From contig CALKGE010000004.1 of the NCBI GenBank assembly GCA_938084685.1, positions 124,001 to 188,000 of the forward strand: a DNA stretch of 64,000 nucleotides. Direction: 5' to 3'. The stretch comes from an uncultured Pirellulaceae bacterium. GTDB taxonomy: Bacteria > Planctomycetota > Planctomycetia > Pirellulales > Pirellulaceae. Shown one piece after another: positions 18,397-27,800 of the stretch. How positions within the stretch are numbered: the stretch's first letter is position 1; every line of letters begins with the position of its first letter. Made by a program: the position numbers and the translations under genes. The notes under the pieces were generated by a model. The model ran no database searches and was not told the DNA's origin. It saw nothing but the letters and a program-made list of their open reading frames with translations.

Positions 18397-18530
18397 CAGC
18401 CAAGGCCCATTTGAACCACGGTAAGTCGAAGGGAGTCAACGACTTGCCGGATTGTTCTTCCGTCAACCCTCTGGCAACGGGACGGCGATTAAACCGAAAT
18501 ACGAAGGCGAGAAACGCTGCCATTCCAAGC

Positions 18531-18563
18531 AAAAAGCCCTTCGACGGTCTCGCCAAAGGGCTT
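18531..18563 (-). terminator. terminator after tRNA-Pro
   Basis: On the minus strand AAGCCCTTT and its complement form a stem ending in a T run, starting 15 nt after the tRNA 3' end. This is the expected place for a tRNA terminator. Confidence 0.75.
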
Positions 18564-18577
18564 GTTTCGAAAGATAG

Positions 18578-18652
18578 TCGGGATGAGAGGATTTGAACCT
18601 CCGACCTTTTGACCCCCAGTCAAACGCGCTAACCAGGCTGCGCTACATCCCG
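18578..18652 (-). tRNA. tRNA-Pro (anticodon GGG)
   Basis: A complete cloverleaf of 75 nt. The acceptor stem CGGGATG pairs with CATCCCG, followed by discriminator A. The anticodon stem TTTGA/TCAAA closes a loop CTGGGGG with anticodon GGG, and the T arm carries GGTTCAAATC. CCA is not encoded. The 3' side faces the decayed island, the usual side for integration into tRNA genes. Confidence 0.93.
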
Positions 18653-18732
18653 TCGTTTACACCCACCATTCTAGATGGCAATTCACAATCTGCAACTACA
18701 CCCCGTAAGGTTTCAACCTTCGTCTTTTCTTA

Positions 18733-18808
18733 CCCTGACGCACACTAATGCACCCCGGCGCACCCTGACCCACCCTAACGCACGCTAACCCACCTTGGCT
18801 CACCCTAG
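18733..18808. repeat. 10-bp degenerate tandem repeat upstream of pyrF
   Basis: About 7.5 units of 10 bp with consensus near CCCTAACGCA, each ending in CA and running without gaps to about 50 bp before the pyrF start. Units are 60-90% alike. No protein or RNA role is obvious. Confidence 0.8.
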
Positions 18809-18844
18809 ATACCACCTCGAAAAAGAGGTATTATCTACTTCACC

Positions 18845-18851
18845 AAGGAGG
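18845..18851 (+). promoter_or_regulatory. strong ribosome binding site fixing the pyrF start
   Basis: AAGGAGG, 9 nt before a GTG at 18861. It argues for that GTG against the upstream in-frame ATG at 18795, which lies inside the tandem repeat. Confidence 0.85.
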
Positions 18852-18860
18852 GAACCACCT

Positions 18861-19790
18861 GTGACACATTTTGCTGACCGTCTCGTTGCAGCCGTTCGAC
18901 GCTGTAAAACTCCTACACTCGTCGGAATCGATCCGCGACTGGGCAATCTGCCCCAACCGCTCCAACCAACCTCCAGCAATCCTTCTAACGAGGAAATTGC
19001 TGAGGCCTTTACCGCTTTCGGCAAAGGGATCGTAGACGTGGTCGCTCCACTTGTGCCCGCTGTGAAACCGCAGGCAGCATTTTTTGAACAACTCGGCCCC
19101 TGCGGCATGACAGCACTGGGCGAAATCATCCAGTACGCTCGCACACGCGGCCTGCTGGTAATCACCGACGGTAAACGAAACGACATTGGTAGCACCGCCA
19201 CCGCCTACGCACACGGCTTTCTCGGCCCCAGCGAAAGCACTCCCTTCACCTCGGACTGCCTGACCGTCAGCCCATATCTGGGGGAAGACAGTCTGGAACC
19301 GTTTGTCGATGTAGCCAGTGCCAATGGGAATGGCATCTTTGTGCTGGTCAAAACATCCAATCCCGGTGGCGGACGGTTTCAGGACCTCATCGCTGACGGT
19401 CAACCTGTCTACCGACATGTCGCTTCGCTGGTGAATGAACTTGCCGAGAAAACTCGGGGTTCCAGCGACCATCCCTATGGAGCTGTCGGAGCTGTCGTGG
19501 GGGCGACTTATCCAGAACAGCTTTTCGAACTCCGAGAGGCGATGCCAAACACCTTTTTCCTTGTCCCCGGCTTTGGCGCTCAGGGCGGCGGGGCGGCAGA
19601 CGTAGCAGGTGGATTCGATCAGAATGGCCTGGGAGCCATTATCAACAGCTCACGTGGAATCATATTCGCTCATCAGCGCGAACCGTACGCGGAAAAGTTT
19701 GGTGATCTCAAGTGGCAGCAAGCTGTAGAAGCCGCTACGCTCGACATGATCGCCGCCTTGGCCGCGGATACCCCGGCAGGAAACCTCTGA
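18861..19790 (+). CDS. pyrF: orotidine 5'-phosphate decarboxylase (type 2)
   Basis: Last step of UMP synthesis, decarboxylating OMP to UMP. The catalytic set is visible: GIDPRLGN near residues 23-30 (substrate Asp), and the TDGKRNDIG segment with Asp103, Lys105 and Asp108 matching the Asp-Lys-x-x-Asp catalytic array of the type 2 subfamily. The C-terminal phosphate-binding region is VPGFGAQGG followed by NSSRGI. The protein is 309 residues from the GTG at 18861, which is normal for type 2. It is followed by a TVP38-like gene after 12 nt. Confidence 0.95.
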   Translation: MTHFADRLVAAVRRCKTPTLVGIDPRLGNLPQPLQPTSSNPSNEEIAEAFTAFGKGIVDVVAPLVPAVKPQAAFFEQLGPCGMTALGEIIQYARTRGLLVITDGKRNDIGSTATAYAHGFLGPSESTPFTSDCLTVSPYLGEDSLEPFVDVASANGNGIFVLVKTSNPGGGRFQDLIADGQPVYRHVASLVNELAEKTRGSSDHPYGAVGAVVGATYPEQLFELREAMPNTFFLVPGFGAQGGGAADVAGGFDQNGLGAIINSSRGIIFAHQREPYAEKFGDLKWQQAVEAATLDMIAALAADTPAGNL

Positions 19791-19802
19791 TCGCACCTGG
19801 CC

Positions 19803-20522
19803 ATGCCCTCCATTCCGCTTAAGACACGCCGAGGCTACCTTGCACTGGCTCTCTTCCTGTTAATCGGAAGTATTCTAGTACTGATGGTGGACCGCCAGAC
19901 CGCTTTTCAATGGCTGGCCGAGCAGCAGGCCGAAGCCAGCTCATTTGCGAAGACGAATCTGTGGCAGGCAGTCTCCATAGCCTTTATCGTCTATGTCGTA
20001 GTAACCGCGTCCGGCTTCCCCGGTTCGACAGCCCTATCCATTATCTCGGCAACGATCCTTCCCTACTGGGCAAGTGTGCTGACAGTCAGTTTCGCCTCCA
20101 CACTGGGTGCAACCTGCGCCATGTTGATGAGCCGTTACCTGTTTCGAGACATGGTAAAAAGCTGGTTTGGCGACAGATTTGAATCGTTTGAGCTCGCTTG
20201 GCAACAGGCTGGGGTCTGGTATCTGGTCAGCATGCGTTTGGCTCCGTACGTCCCCTTCTTCTCGATTAACCTGTTTATGGGGCTGACGAGAATCCGTGTG
20301 AAAGAGTTTTGGATCGCCAGCCAACTGGGCATGCTTCCCGGAACGATCGTCAATCTGTATCTGGGAAGCAAACTTCCACCACTCACCGAATTGCTCGAAA
20401 CAGGCATTCCGTCACTACTTGATCTCCCCATCATCCTCGGCTTTGTTCTGCTGGCACTGGTCCCACTCTTCACGCGCTTCCTTATTCGACGCAGGTCGGG
20501 AAACATAAACAGTGCCAATTGA
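19803..20522 (+). CDS. TVP38/TMEM64 (DedA-like) membrane protein
   Basis: A 239-residue integral membrane protein with about five hydrophobic segments. The family core is seen in VVTASGFPGSTALSIISATILPYW (GFPG motif at about residues 72-75). It continues with the GATCAMLMSRYLFRD segment and the re-entrant MRLAPYVPFFSINLFMGLTRIRVKEFW. Members of the SNARE-associated/VTT family move or scramble lipids or affect membrane homeostasis, but the substrate here is unknown. The gene starts 12 nt after pyrF and probably shares its transcript. Confidence 0.9.
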   Translation: MPSIPLKTRRGYLALALFLLIGSILVLMVDRQTAFQWLAEQQAEASSFAKTNLWQAVSIAFIVYVVVTASGFPGSTALSIISATILPYWASVLTVSFASTLGATCAMLMSRYLFRDMVKSWFGDRFESFELAWQQAGVWYLVSMRLAPYVPFFSINLFMGLTRIRVKEFWIASQLGMLPGTIVNLYLGSKLPPLTELLETGIPSLLDLPIILGFVLLALVPLFTRFLIRRRSGNINSAN

Positions 20523-20689
20523 GCAGGGTGAGTTATACTTGAAGGAGTATCCCATTTCTTCCATCTGGAAATCCGACTTGCCTGACCTGAAAATCGTGCC
20601 GATCCATATCTTCGCAATACCTCTTTCCCGTCACAAAATCCCGTGCAGTGGAATTCCACGTTGCCGAATTAACCAGAGGTAAGGAAATA

Positions 20690-22090
20690 ATGACCAAGTC
20701 GTTTGAATCCTTTGGTTTGTCAAAACCTCTGATCCGAGCTATTCACAGCAGGGTCTATGACGTACCTACCCCGATCCAGCAGGAGGTGATTCCGCTGATC
20801 CTTCAAGGAAAGGACGTTCTCGGATGTGCTCAAACAGGAACTGGAAAAACTGCCGCTTTCGCACTTCCGGCCGTCGAACAACTACTGGAGTCGACTTCGC
20901 AGGGCGAGCACCGTCTGCGAGTACTCGTCCTTTCACCAACTCGGGAACTGGCTGTCCAGACCACCGAGTGCTTTGAGGCCTATTCACGTCATACCAACGT
21001 ACGTCAAACTGTGATTCATGGTGGTGTCGGAGCCCACCCTCAGATCCAACGAATCCGTAAAGGGATGGATATTGTCGTGGCGACACCGGGACGTCTGCTG
21101 GATTTACAACAACAGGGCCACCTCGACCTGAGTAGCGTCCAATTACTGATCATCGATGAAGCAGACATGATGCTCGACCTGGGATTTATCGACGATGTTT
21201 CCCGTATTGTTCAGCTAGCGGGCAACCGCCGTCAAACGCTTCTGTTTTCCGCAACTTTACCTGAAGAAATTCAGACGATTGCTGCTGACTGGCTCTCCAG
21301 CCCGTCGACAGTCAATGTAGTCCCGGATGCGATTCCAATCCATCTCATCAAACAATCTGTCTATCATGTTGAAAACATCAACAAAGACCTGCTGTTAATC
21401 CAGTATCTGTTTGCTACACCGCGAGCCAGAACGCTGGTCTTTGTCCGCACTAAACAGGACGCCGAAAGGGTTGCTCGAAACATCAATCGAGCCAAACTCG
21501 ACGCCTTACCTTTGCACGGCAACAAAAGCCAGGGAAAACGACGCAAAGCCATTGAAGCATTCAAGTCCGAACAGGCTCCAATCCTTGTTGCCACCGATGT
21601 CGCAGCCAGAGGGCTTGATATCGACAATATCTCGCATGTGATCAACTACGCGTTGCCAGAATATCCTGAAATTTATATTCACCGGGTTGGCAGAACAGGC
21701 CGAGCAGGCTCCAAAGGAGAAGCCATTTCGCTGGTTGCTTCCCACGAGCGGTATCATTTGCAGCAGATTGAAAAGCTGGCCGGTATCTCCATTGAAGTTC
21801 GAGAGTGGCATTATGATGACTTCGGAAACCTGCTGCAGCTGGAACGCGCCATGAACTTCAGGAAAAGGCGCAAATCAAGTCCCCCAGTTGACACGACCGG
21901 CAAGGCTGACGATGCTCTGCACGAATCAGAGTCCGACCAGCAGCCAGACTGGAAACGTGGAGAGGGAAAAAGGGGGAAGAAGAAAAAGAAGAAGAAACGT
22001 CGACGTCAGTCCAAGGTAATCACCATGGATGATATCAACACTCGCGGCTCGGCAGGCAAATTCACTCCTAAAAAGCGAACGCTGGATTAA
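20690..22090 (+). CDS. DEAD-box ATP-dependent RNA helicase
   Basis: A 466-residue helicase with all core motifs. The Q motif is PTPIQ (residues 26-30), motif I is AQTGTGKT (47-54), and Ia is PTRELA. Motif II is IDEAD, III is SAT, V is ATDVAARGLD, and VI is HRVGRTGRAG. A very basic lysine-rich tail (RGKKKKKKKRRR) follows the helicase core and should bind RNA. The start at 20690 is preceded by AAGGAAA. The upstream in-frame extension lacks family support. Members help ribosome assembly or mRNA turnover. The RidA gene overlaps its 3' end by 4 bp on the other strand. Confidence 0.95.
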   Translation: MTKSFESFGLSKPLIRAIHSRVYDVPTPIQQEVIPLILQGKDVLGCAQTGTGKTAAFALPAVEQLLESTSQGEHRLRVLVLSPTRELAVQTTECFEAYSRHTNVRQTVIHGGVGAHPQIQRIRKGMDIVVATPGRLLDLQQQGHLDLSSVQLLIIDEADMMLDLGFIDDVSRIVQLAGNRRQTLLFSATLPEEIQTIAADWLSSPSTVNVVPDAIPIHLIKQSVYHVENINKDLLLIQYLFATPRARTLVFVRTKQDAERVARNINRAKLDALPLHGNKSQGKRRKAIEAFKSEQAPILVATDVAARGLDIDNISHVINYALPEYPEIYIHRVGRTGRAGSKGEAISLVASHERYHLQQIEKLAGISIEVREWHYDDFGNLLQLERAMNFRKRRKSSPPVDTTGKADDALHESESDQQPDWKRGEGKRGKKKKKKKRRRQSKVITMDDINTRGSAGKFTPKKRTLD

Positions 22091-22548
22091 TCCTTCAACT
22101 CGACAAACAGGCTAATCTGACAGGCAGCATTTAAAGGGAGCTCCGAAACTCCTATGGCTGTACGAGTGTGCCTGCCTGTCTCTCCAAATACTTCGGCTAC
22201 CAGATCACTCGCACCATTCATAACCACCGACTGTTGCTGAAATCCAGGGGCACTCTGTACGAAACCCTCAACCCGTACCACTCGATTTACACGTGACAAT
22301 TCACCGACGAGCGATTTAATCTGAGCCAATGCGTTAATCACTGTGACTCTGGCGGCTTCCGCCCCCTCGTCCTGCGTGACATCGCTACCAACCTTACCAG
22401 GATGAATGATCTCGCCATCCACCAGCGGTAATTGCCCAGCTGTCATCACCAGATTCCCTGTCTGAATACAGGGGACATAATTGGCAACGGCAGCCGGCGC
22501 GGAGGGCAATTGGATCCCCAGCGATTCCAATTTTTCTTCTGGCGTCAT
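22087..22548 (-). CDS. RidA/YjgF family protein
   Basis: A 153-residue RidA-family protein that likely deaminates reactive enamine/imine intermediates released by PLP enzymes. Conserved stretches are the N-terminal LPSAPAAVANYVPCIQTGNLVMTAGQ, the GKVGSD segment, and the C-terminal RTAIGVSELPLNAACQISLFVEL. The arginine in GRHTRTAIGV is the canonical carboxylate-binding residue. The length is slightly longer than the E. coli protein, as in the group with the LGI-x-LP N-terminus. The gene is convergent with the helicase gene, overlapping by 4 bp. Confidence 0.92.
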   Translation of the reverse strand: MTPEEKLESLGIQLPSAPAAVANYVPCIQTGNLVMTAGQLPLVDGEIIHPGKVGSDVTQDEGAEAARVTVINALAQIKSLVGELSRVNRVVRVEGFVQSAPGFQQQSVVMNGASDLVAEVFGETGRHTRTAIGVSELPLNAACQISLFVELKD

Positions 22549-22592
22549 TCGAAGCGTTCCTGAATCCTGATTGAAATTATCTAAAAATCTGG

Positions 22593-23264
22593 CTACTGAG
22601 CTTTGTTACTCGGTGCGCCATTTGCAGCCAGATTGAACCAGCCACTCGTCCCCACATGAATCACTCCTTCACAGGCAATCGAGGGTGGAACATTTACCTT
22701 CAAATACAGAATACCATTTTTGGAAGCTGTTAATGTGGAGTCTTTACCAATCAAAAATGGCTTGCCTGGTTTCTTGTCACTAAAGTAGACACCGATTAAT
22801 GCGCCTAACGGGAACTCCGGATCCATCCCATTCATCTTTACATCGCCGTGCTGAAAACCACTGGCTGACGGCTCCTCTTTTAGCGTCATCTTGAAAGTGC
22901 CAACCGTTACCACTCGAAAGGTTCTGTCCTTGTAGGCTACTCCAATAGCAGTCCAGCCTCGAGCCGTATCGAGCATATGCACCTGTTTATTAGCCGCTAC
23001 CAACTGCTCATTGAGTGACTTGATCTTCTGTTCTATTCCAACGATACGATTGTCCAGGCGGTGAATCTGCTCATACATACTCTTTGCCTTCTGCAAATCG
23101 CCATTGTTTTCGTACTCGATCGCGATTTCCTTGGCATCTCGAACAAAGATCTGGATGGCCTTGCGAGTGCGCAAATCGAGGGCATTGGATACACCATCAT
23201 CTTGTCCCCGCACCGCGGAAGGGATGATCATGATGACACTGAAAATAAGCATGAGGTTTTTCAT
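22593..23264 (-). CDS. secreted protein with coiled coil and possible LecA-like domain
   Basis: A 223-residue secreted protein with signal peptide at residues 1-20 (ends VRGQ). A helical region at about 28-100 looks like a coiled coil (NRIVGIEQKIKSLNEQLVAANKQ). The C-terminal half has FLIGKDSTLTASKNGILYLKV, reminiscent of the PA-IL/LecA-like beta-sandwich found in planctomycete proteins. Calcium and sugar ligands of LecA itself are not evident, so lectin activity is uncertain. It stands alone between two gene groups. Confidence 0.6.
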   Translation of the reverse strand: MKNLMLIFSVIMIIPSAVRGQDDGVSNALDLRTRKAIQIFVRDAKEIAIEYENNGDLQKAKSMYEQIHRLDNRIVGIEQKIKSLNEQLVAANKQVHMLDTARGWTAIGVAYKDRTFRVVTVGTFKMTLKEEPSASGFQHGDVKMNGMDPEFPLGALIGVYFSDKKPGKPFLIGKDSTLTASKNGILYLKVNVPPSIACEGVIHVGTSGWFNLAANGAPSNKAQ

Positions 23265-23424
23265 TGTTGCTCTCCTATTTCTTCATTCCACTCATGTGAA
23301 TTATAGGCATGCCCGGCCACAAACATGGGTCCCAATTCGGCCGCATCTACAGGAAATACCAGTCTCCACCCGGATTAATCCGGTAAACTATTACTGAAAG
23401 ATTTATCCTCACAGGTAACACTTG

Positions 23425-24831
23425 ATGACAAGTCATTTAAACACTCGACGAGCATTCCTGCAGGCTTCTACAGCAGCCTTCACAGGCATGACATTTGCAC
23501 TCGGACTTATGCAATCCAGGGCTCACGCCGCTAATCCCAATGGTACAGCCAGATCCACCATCCTGTTCTTTCTTTGTGGCGGACATTCGCACATCGATAC
23601 GTTTGACCCCAAGCCCGATGCTCCCGCCGATTATCGAGGCCCATTTGAGACGATTCAAACGTCTGCTCCTGGACTGTTCATATCCGAACACCTCCCCAAA
23701 ACCGCCAAACTGGGGCATCATCTGGCTGTTGTGAGGTCCGTCGACGGGAAAGTAAACACCAACGATCACCATGCTGGATACTATCACAACCTGACCGGTC
23801 ATGAGCCAGATGAATCATTCAAACGTCTGGGCAACGACCGCACACCATTTCCTGATGACTGGCCGTTTATGGGTACCGTTGTCGGGATGAAACGTGAACG
23901 GTCGGGCGCACTACCCAATGTAATTACGTTACCACACATGCCGAGTCGGAAACCTTATACCCGTCCCGGCCAATTCGCCGCCCGGATCGGTGTAGAGTAC
24001 GACCCGCTTTATCTCGATGGCGACTTTGACAACCCTTTGACATTCACCGCACCATCACTGACGCTGCAGGGCGACATCTCGACAGATCGAATCCTCAGCC
24101 GAAATGGACTACTAGAGACGCTCGACCGTGATCGCAATCAACTGGAACAATTCGCCGCCGCTCACACCTGGAAGAAACAACAGGCTCGGGCACTCGAGTT
24201 GCTGTTGTCCGCCGGCACCACTGATGCCTTCAGCCTCGACGGGGAAAGCGAAGCAACGATCGAACGTTATGGAAAGAACATCAACGGTATGTCCCTGCTG
24301 ATGGCCCGACGACTTGTCGAAGCCGGCGTCCCTTTCATTACTGTTTTCTGGAAAGGGGACACCAGCCTCAATAAAAAATGCAAGAGTGCCGGCAGCTGGG
24401 ATACTCATGGCAACAATTTTGGCTGCTTGAAAGAAGACTTGTTACCCATGTTTGATCAGGGATACTCCGCCTTGCTCGAAGATCTGGAACAACGAGGACT
24501 GCTCAAAGAGACACTGGTGATGGTTACCAGTGAAATGGGACGGAAGCCGAAAATCGGTGACCCTCGCAGTGGCGGAGAATCAGGACAAGGACGCGATCAC
24601 TGGACTTACTGCCTGACCGACGTGTTAGCCGGCGGCGGAATCCGTGGTGGGCAGGCGTATGGTTCCACTGACCGCCTGGGAGAATTCCCGGCAGATCTGG
24701 CCTGCAGCCCGGCGGATGTGACTGCCACCGTCTACAAGGCGATGGGAATCAACGACCTGTCCATTCAAGATAGTGAAGGCAAGGTTTATAGTCTTCTGGA
24801 ACATGGCAAACCTCTCGAATCCCTACTATAA
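23425..24831 (+). CDS. DUF1501 family secreted protein (Tat leader)
   Basis: A 468-residue protein with a twin-arginine type leader (NTRRAFLQASTAAF). DUF1501 proteins have an alkaline-phosphatase/sulfatase-like fold; the core here includes ILFFLCGGHSHIDTFDPKPDAP at about residues 45-66, then NDHHAGYYHNLTGHEPD, then SAGSWDTHGNNF and a GQGRDHW segment with likely metal-binding His/Asp. I use the ATG at 23425, since the frame opens with a TTG one codon earlier. The CxxCH dehydrogenase gene follows after 32 nt, a pairing very common in planctomycetes. The substrate is unknown. Confidence 0.9.
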   Translation: MTSHLNTRRAFLQASTAAFTGMTFALGLMQSRAHAANPNGTARSTILFFLCGGHSHIDTFDPKPDAPADYRGPFETIQTSAPGLFISEHLPKTAKLGHHLAVVRSVDGKVNTNDHHAGYYHNLTGHEPDESFKRLGNDRTPFPDDWPFMGTVVGMKRERSGALPNVITLPHMPSRKPYTRPGQFAARIGVEYDPLYLDGDFDNPLTFTAPSLTLQGDISTDRILSRNGLLETLDRDRNQLEQFAAAHTWKKQQARALELLLSAGTTDAFSLDGESEATIERYGKNINGMSLLMARRLVEAGVPFITVFWKGDTSLNKKCKSAGSWDTHGNNFGCLKEDLLPMFDQGYSALLEDLEQRGLLKETLVMVTSEMGRKPKIGDPRSGGESGQGRDHWTYCLTDVLAGGGIRGGQAYGSTDRLGEFPADLACSPADVTATVYKAMGINDLSIQDSEGKVYSLLEHGKPLESLL

Positions 24832-24863
24832 ATCCCCTTAACACCTTACTTCTCTCGTTAATC

Positions 24864-27800
24864 ATGCGTGTTCAGAGCCTCCCTGCCCTCTTTGCCTTTA
24901 TCTTCCTCCTACTCAATACAACCACGTCAGCAGGCCAGAATATAAGCAATGGCGACTTGAACGCTCTTCCCGACGTGGCTGAGGACTTTGAAATCCGATT
25001 TGTGGCTAAAGAGCCTTTGACACGAAACCCATGTGCAATGGCGTTTGATTTTCAAGGCCGCCTGTTTGTCGGTATGGGCCCCCAATACCGTTCACCTCGC
25101 CCCGACACACCGGGGGATTCTGTCTATATCATGCTGGATTCTGATGATGATGGTGTATTCGATGACAGACACCAGTTCGCCACCGGCTTTAACAACATTC
25201 AAGGACTCTGTTGGCACGGCGATGACCTGTGGGTCGCCAACGCGCCCGATCTGACCATCGTTCGAGACACCGATGGCGATGACGTAGCTGATAAATACAT
25301 CCGGCTTTATACCGACCTGGGGAATCTGGAGCATGGCCTGCACGGACTCACTTGGGGTCCCGACGGGCGGATGTACATGTCCAAAGGAAACTCCAAAGGG
25401 CACAACGGACCAGAGCTGTTTGCTCCCAAAGCATTTCACGATTTGGCAGGAGTTCCAGCCCCGGCCGGCACACCTGATTTCCCTAAACCTCATCTCTTTA
25501 ACGCAGACGATTACGTTAAAACCTATCACGACCCTGCTGACGACTGGGGCCGGGAAGGCGGAGTCCTCTCCTGCAGTGATATGGGATTAGACCTGCGAAT
25601 TGAGTCTAGAGGCTATCGAAACCCCTGGGATATCGCCTTTGACCATGAATTCAACTTTGTGGGCACAGACAATGATCAAGATCAGGGAGACCGAGTCTTC
25701 CACTCGTTCCACGGCGCCCATTACGGCTGGGGACATCCCTGGAGCGCTCACTGGCGATGTGACAATCACCTGCCAACACCTGAATTGGTCGGCCCGATGT
25801 TTGGTGGCTCAGGAACAGGAACTACCTATTTAAGCTCGCCAGCGTTCCCTCCCGAACTCCAGGGAGTCTGGCTATTTAACGATTGGCTGCAGCGGCGCAC
25901 GCACTTCTTCCGACCTGCCTGGAAGGGTGCTCAGTTAACTGTCGAAAATGGTCAGTATCAGACTCTTGTCTCCGGCGGAGATGCTCTTTTCAAACCAACA
26001 GACCTTGAAGTGGGACCCAATGGCGCTCTTTATGTCCTTGGCTGGGGCCGAGAATACGGAGTCGAGTGGGATGAGAACCAGCAGCAGATTAATGAGGGAC
26101 GAATCTTTGAAGTCAGCTGGAAACATAATACCGCTCAGATGCAGTTACAAATTCAACACCAGCGCTGGAAGAAACCGTTGGCAAAGTGGACTGCCGGAGA
26201 ACTGATCGACGGATTGAACGATCTTCTCGCGGTACGACGAATCGCTGCTCAGGAAGAGCTGATCAACAGACCTGAAGGGCCAGACAAAATCCTCCGTGCC
26301 TTACAGAACACCAAGTCTCCGCTCACCAGACAGCAGTGTACATGGGCTCTGTGGGCCTTCATCCGCAGCCCACACACTGCTCAACAGCACACCGAGCCCT
26401 TCTTACAGATTTGTCTCAAAGGCCCTGTGCATCAACGCATTCAGGCGATTCGCTGTCACGCTTATAACATTCGCCATATTTCCAACCTTTCCAACGGTCA
26501 AATCCCGCTGGATTCGTCCACGATCGAGGTTTTGTCTGCAGCCATCACTAGCGAGGATGCGAGATTACGTTTCGAGGCCTATCAATTCCTTAACCGAATT
26601 GGTCATTTCCCTCCGGCCATTTTAGAAGAGACCCTGCAGGCAATCGGAAGCGAGTCGGATTCAACCTGCTTCTACGCTGCTTGGCATGTTCTGAAGACTC
26701 ACATGAGTAATGAAAGCCTTGACGCTCTACTTCGCAACCCAAATCAGACGCTCCAGCTGGCAGCCTTACTGGCTGCAGCAGAACGCAAAGTTGTGAGCGA
26801 TGCAGTGGTGGCCGAATTACTAAAAAGCGATTCTGATCTGTTGCGTCAAACTGCCGCACTTTGGGCAACCCGAAAAAAGGGGAACTCAATGTTCTATATC
26901 AATCATTCAGGCGGCCAGTTCGCCGACACTCTCAACGTAACTCTGCTCAGCTATCTCAAGCCTTCTAAAATCTATTACACGCTAGACAGTAGCACGCCTG
27001 ATCAGAACAGTGCTCGCTGGCCCGGGCGACTCAATATAACCAGAAGTTGCACGCTGAAGGTCGCAGTTTACTCTGGCAGTAAACAGATTGGACCGGTAGC
27101 CCAATTTTCTTATCAACGAATTAGCGCTCAGTCTACGGCAGAGAGGCAAGGTATTCTCAGCATCCATTCCGTAACAAATCGCCAATATCGAGTAGCCTCA
27201 ACCGCCCCAGCTCCAGGGGCTAAAGTCTATACAGACCGCGAATATGAAATAACCAAGCTTAGTCCAGAATTACAAAAGACGGTTTTGGTGCAAACGCCCA
27301 ATGACGATTCCGATCTGGTCACCGATCGGTTATTAGCACTCGAATTCGTCATGCCCACAACGATCTTTTTGGCACATGACAAGCGTATCGCTACACCTGA
27401 ATGGCTTGCAGATTGGAAAATCTCCGAAGAGCGTCTTGAGACCAATGACACCATTTTTGATGTCTATCGATTGGCAGCCACAGCGGGAAAGATCGAACTC
27501 GGAGGAAACCGAAAAACAGAAAGGGGATCTGCAAGTCACTATGTCATCTTCTTAAAACCAGGAAATCTCACCCAGCTAAGCATGGCGACTACTCTTGATG
27601 CCGCATTAGCCAAGTTGCCAACAGCCGAGGCGAAACGTGGCCAAGCACTTTTCTTCGCAAACGGAGGGGCTGGTTGCCACAAATGTCACAGTCCAGACCC
27701 TTCAAATACGACAACGGGTTTTGGGCCCAATCTTTCGTTTCTCCGAGAACAGAAGAAACCAATGCACATCTTCAAATCACTGCTTACACCGAGTGCCGAG

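Noticed and set aside
18721..18810. CRISPR array near pyrF
   Set aside because: Units of 10 bp run without spacers and no cas gene is near; it is a simple tandem repeat.
20648..20659. 12-bp palindrome GTGGAATTCCAC upstream of the helicase
   Set aside because: Short and single; no matching copy seen in the window.
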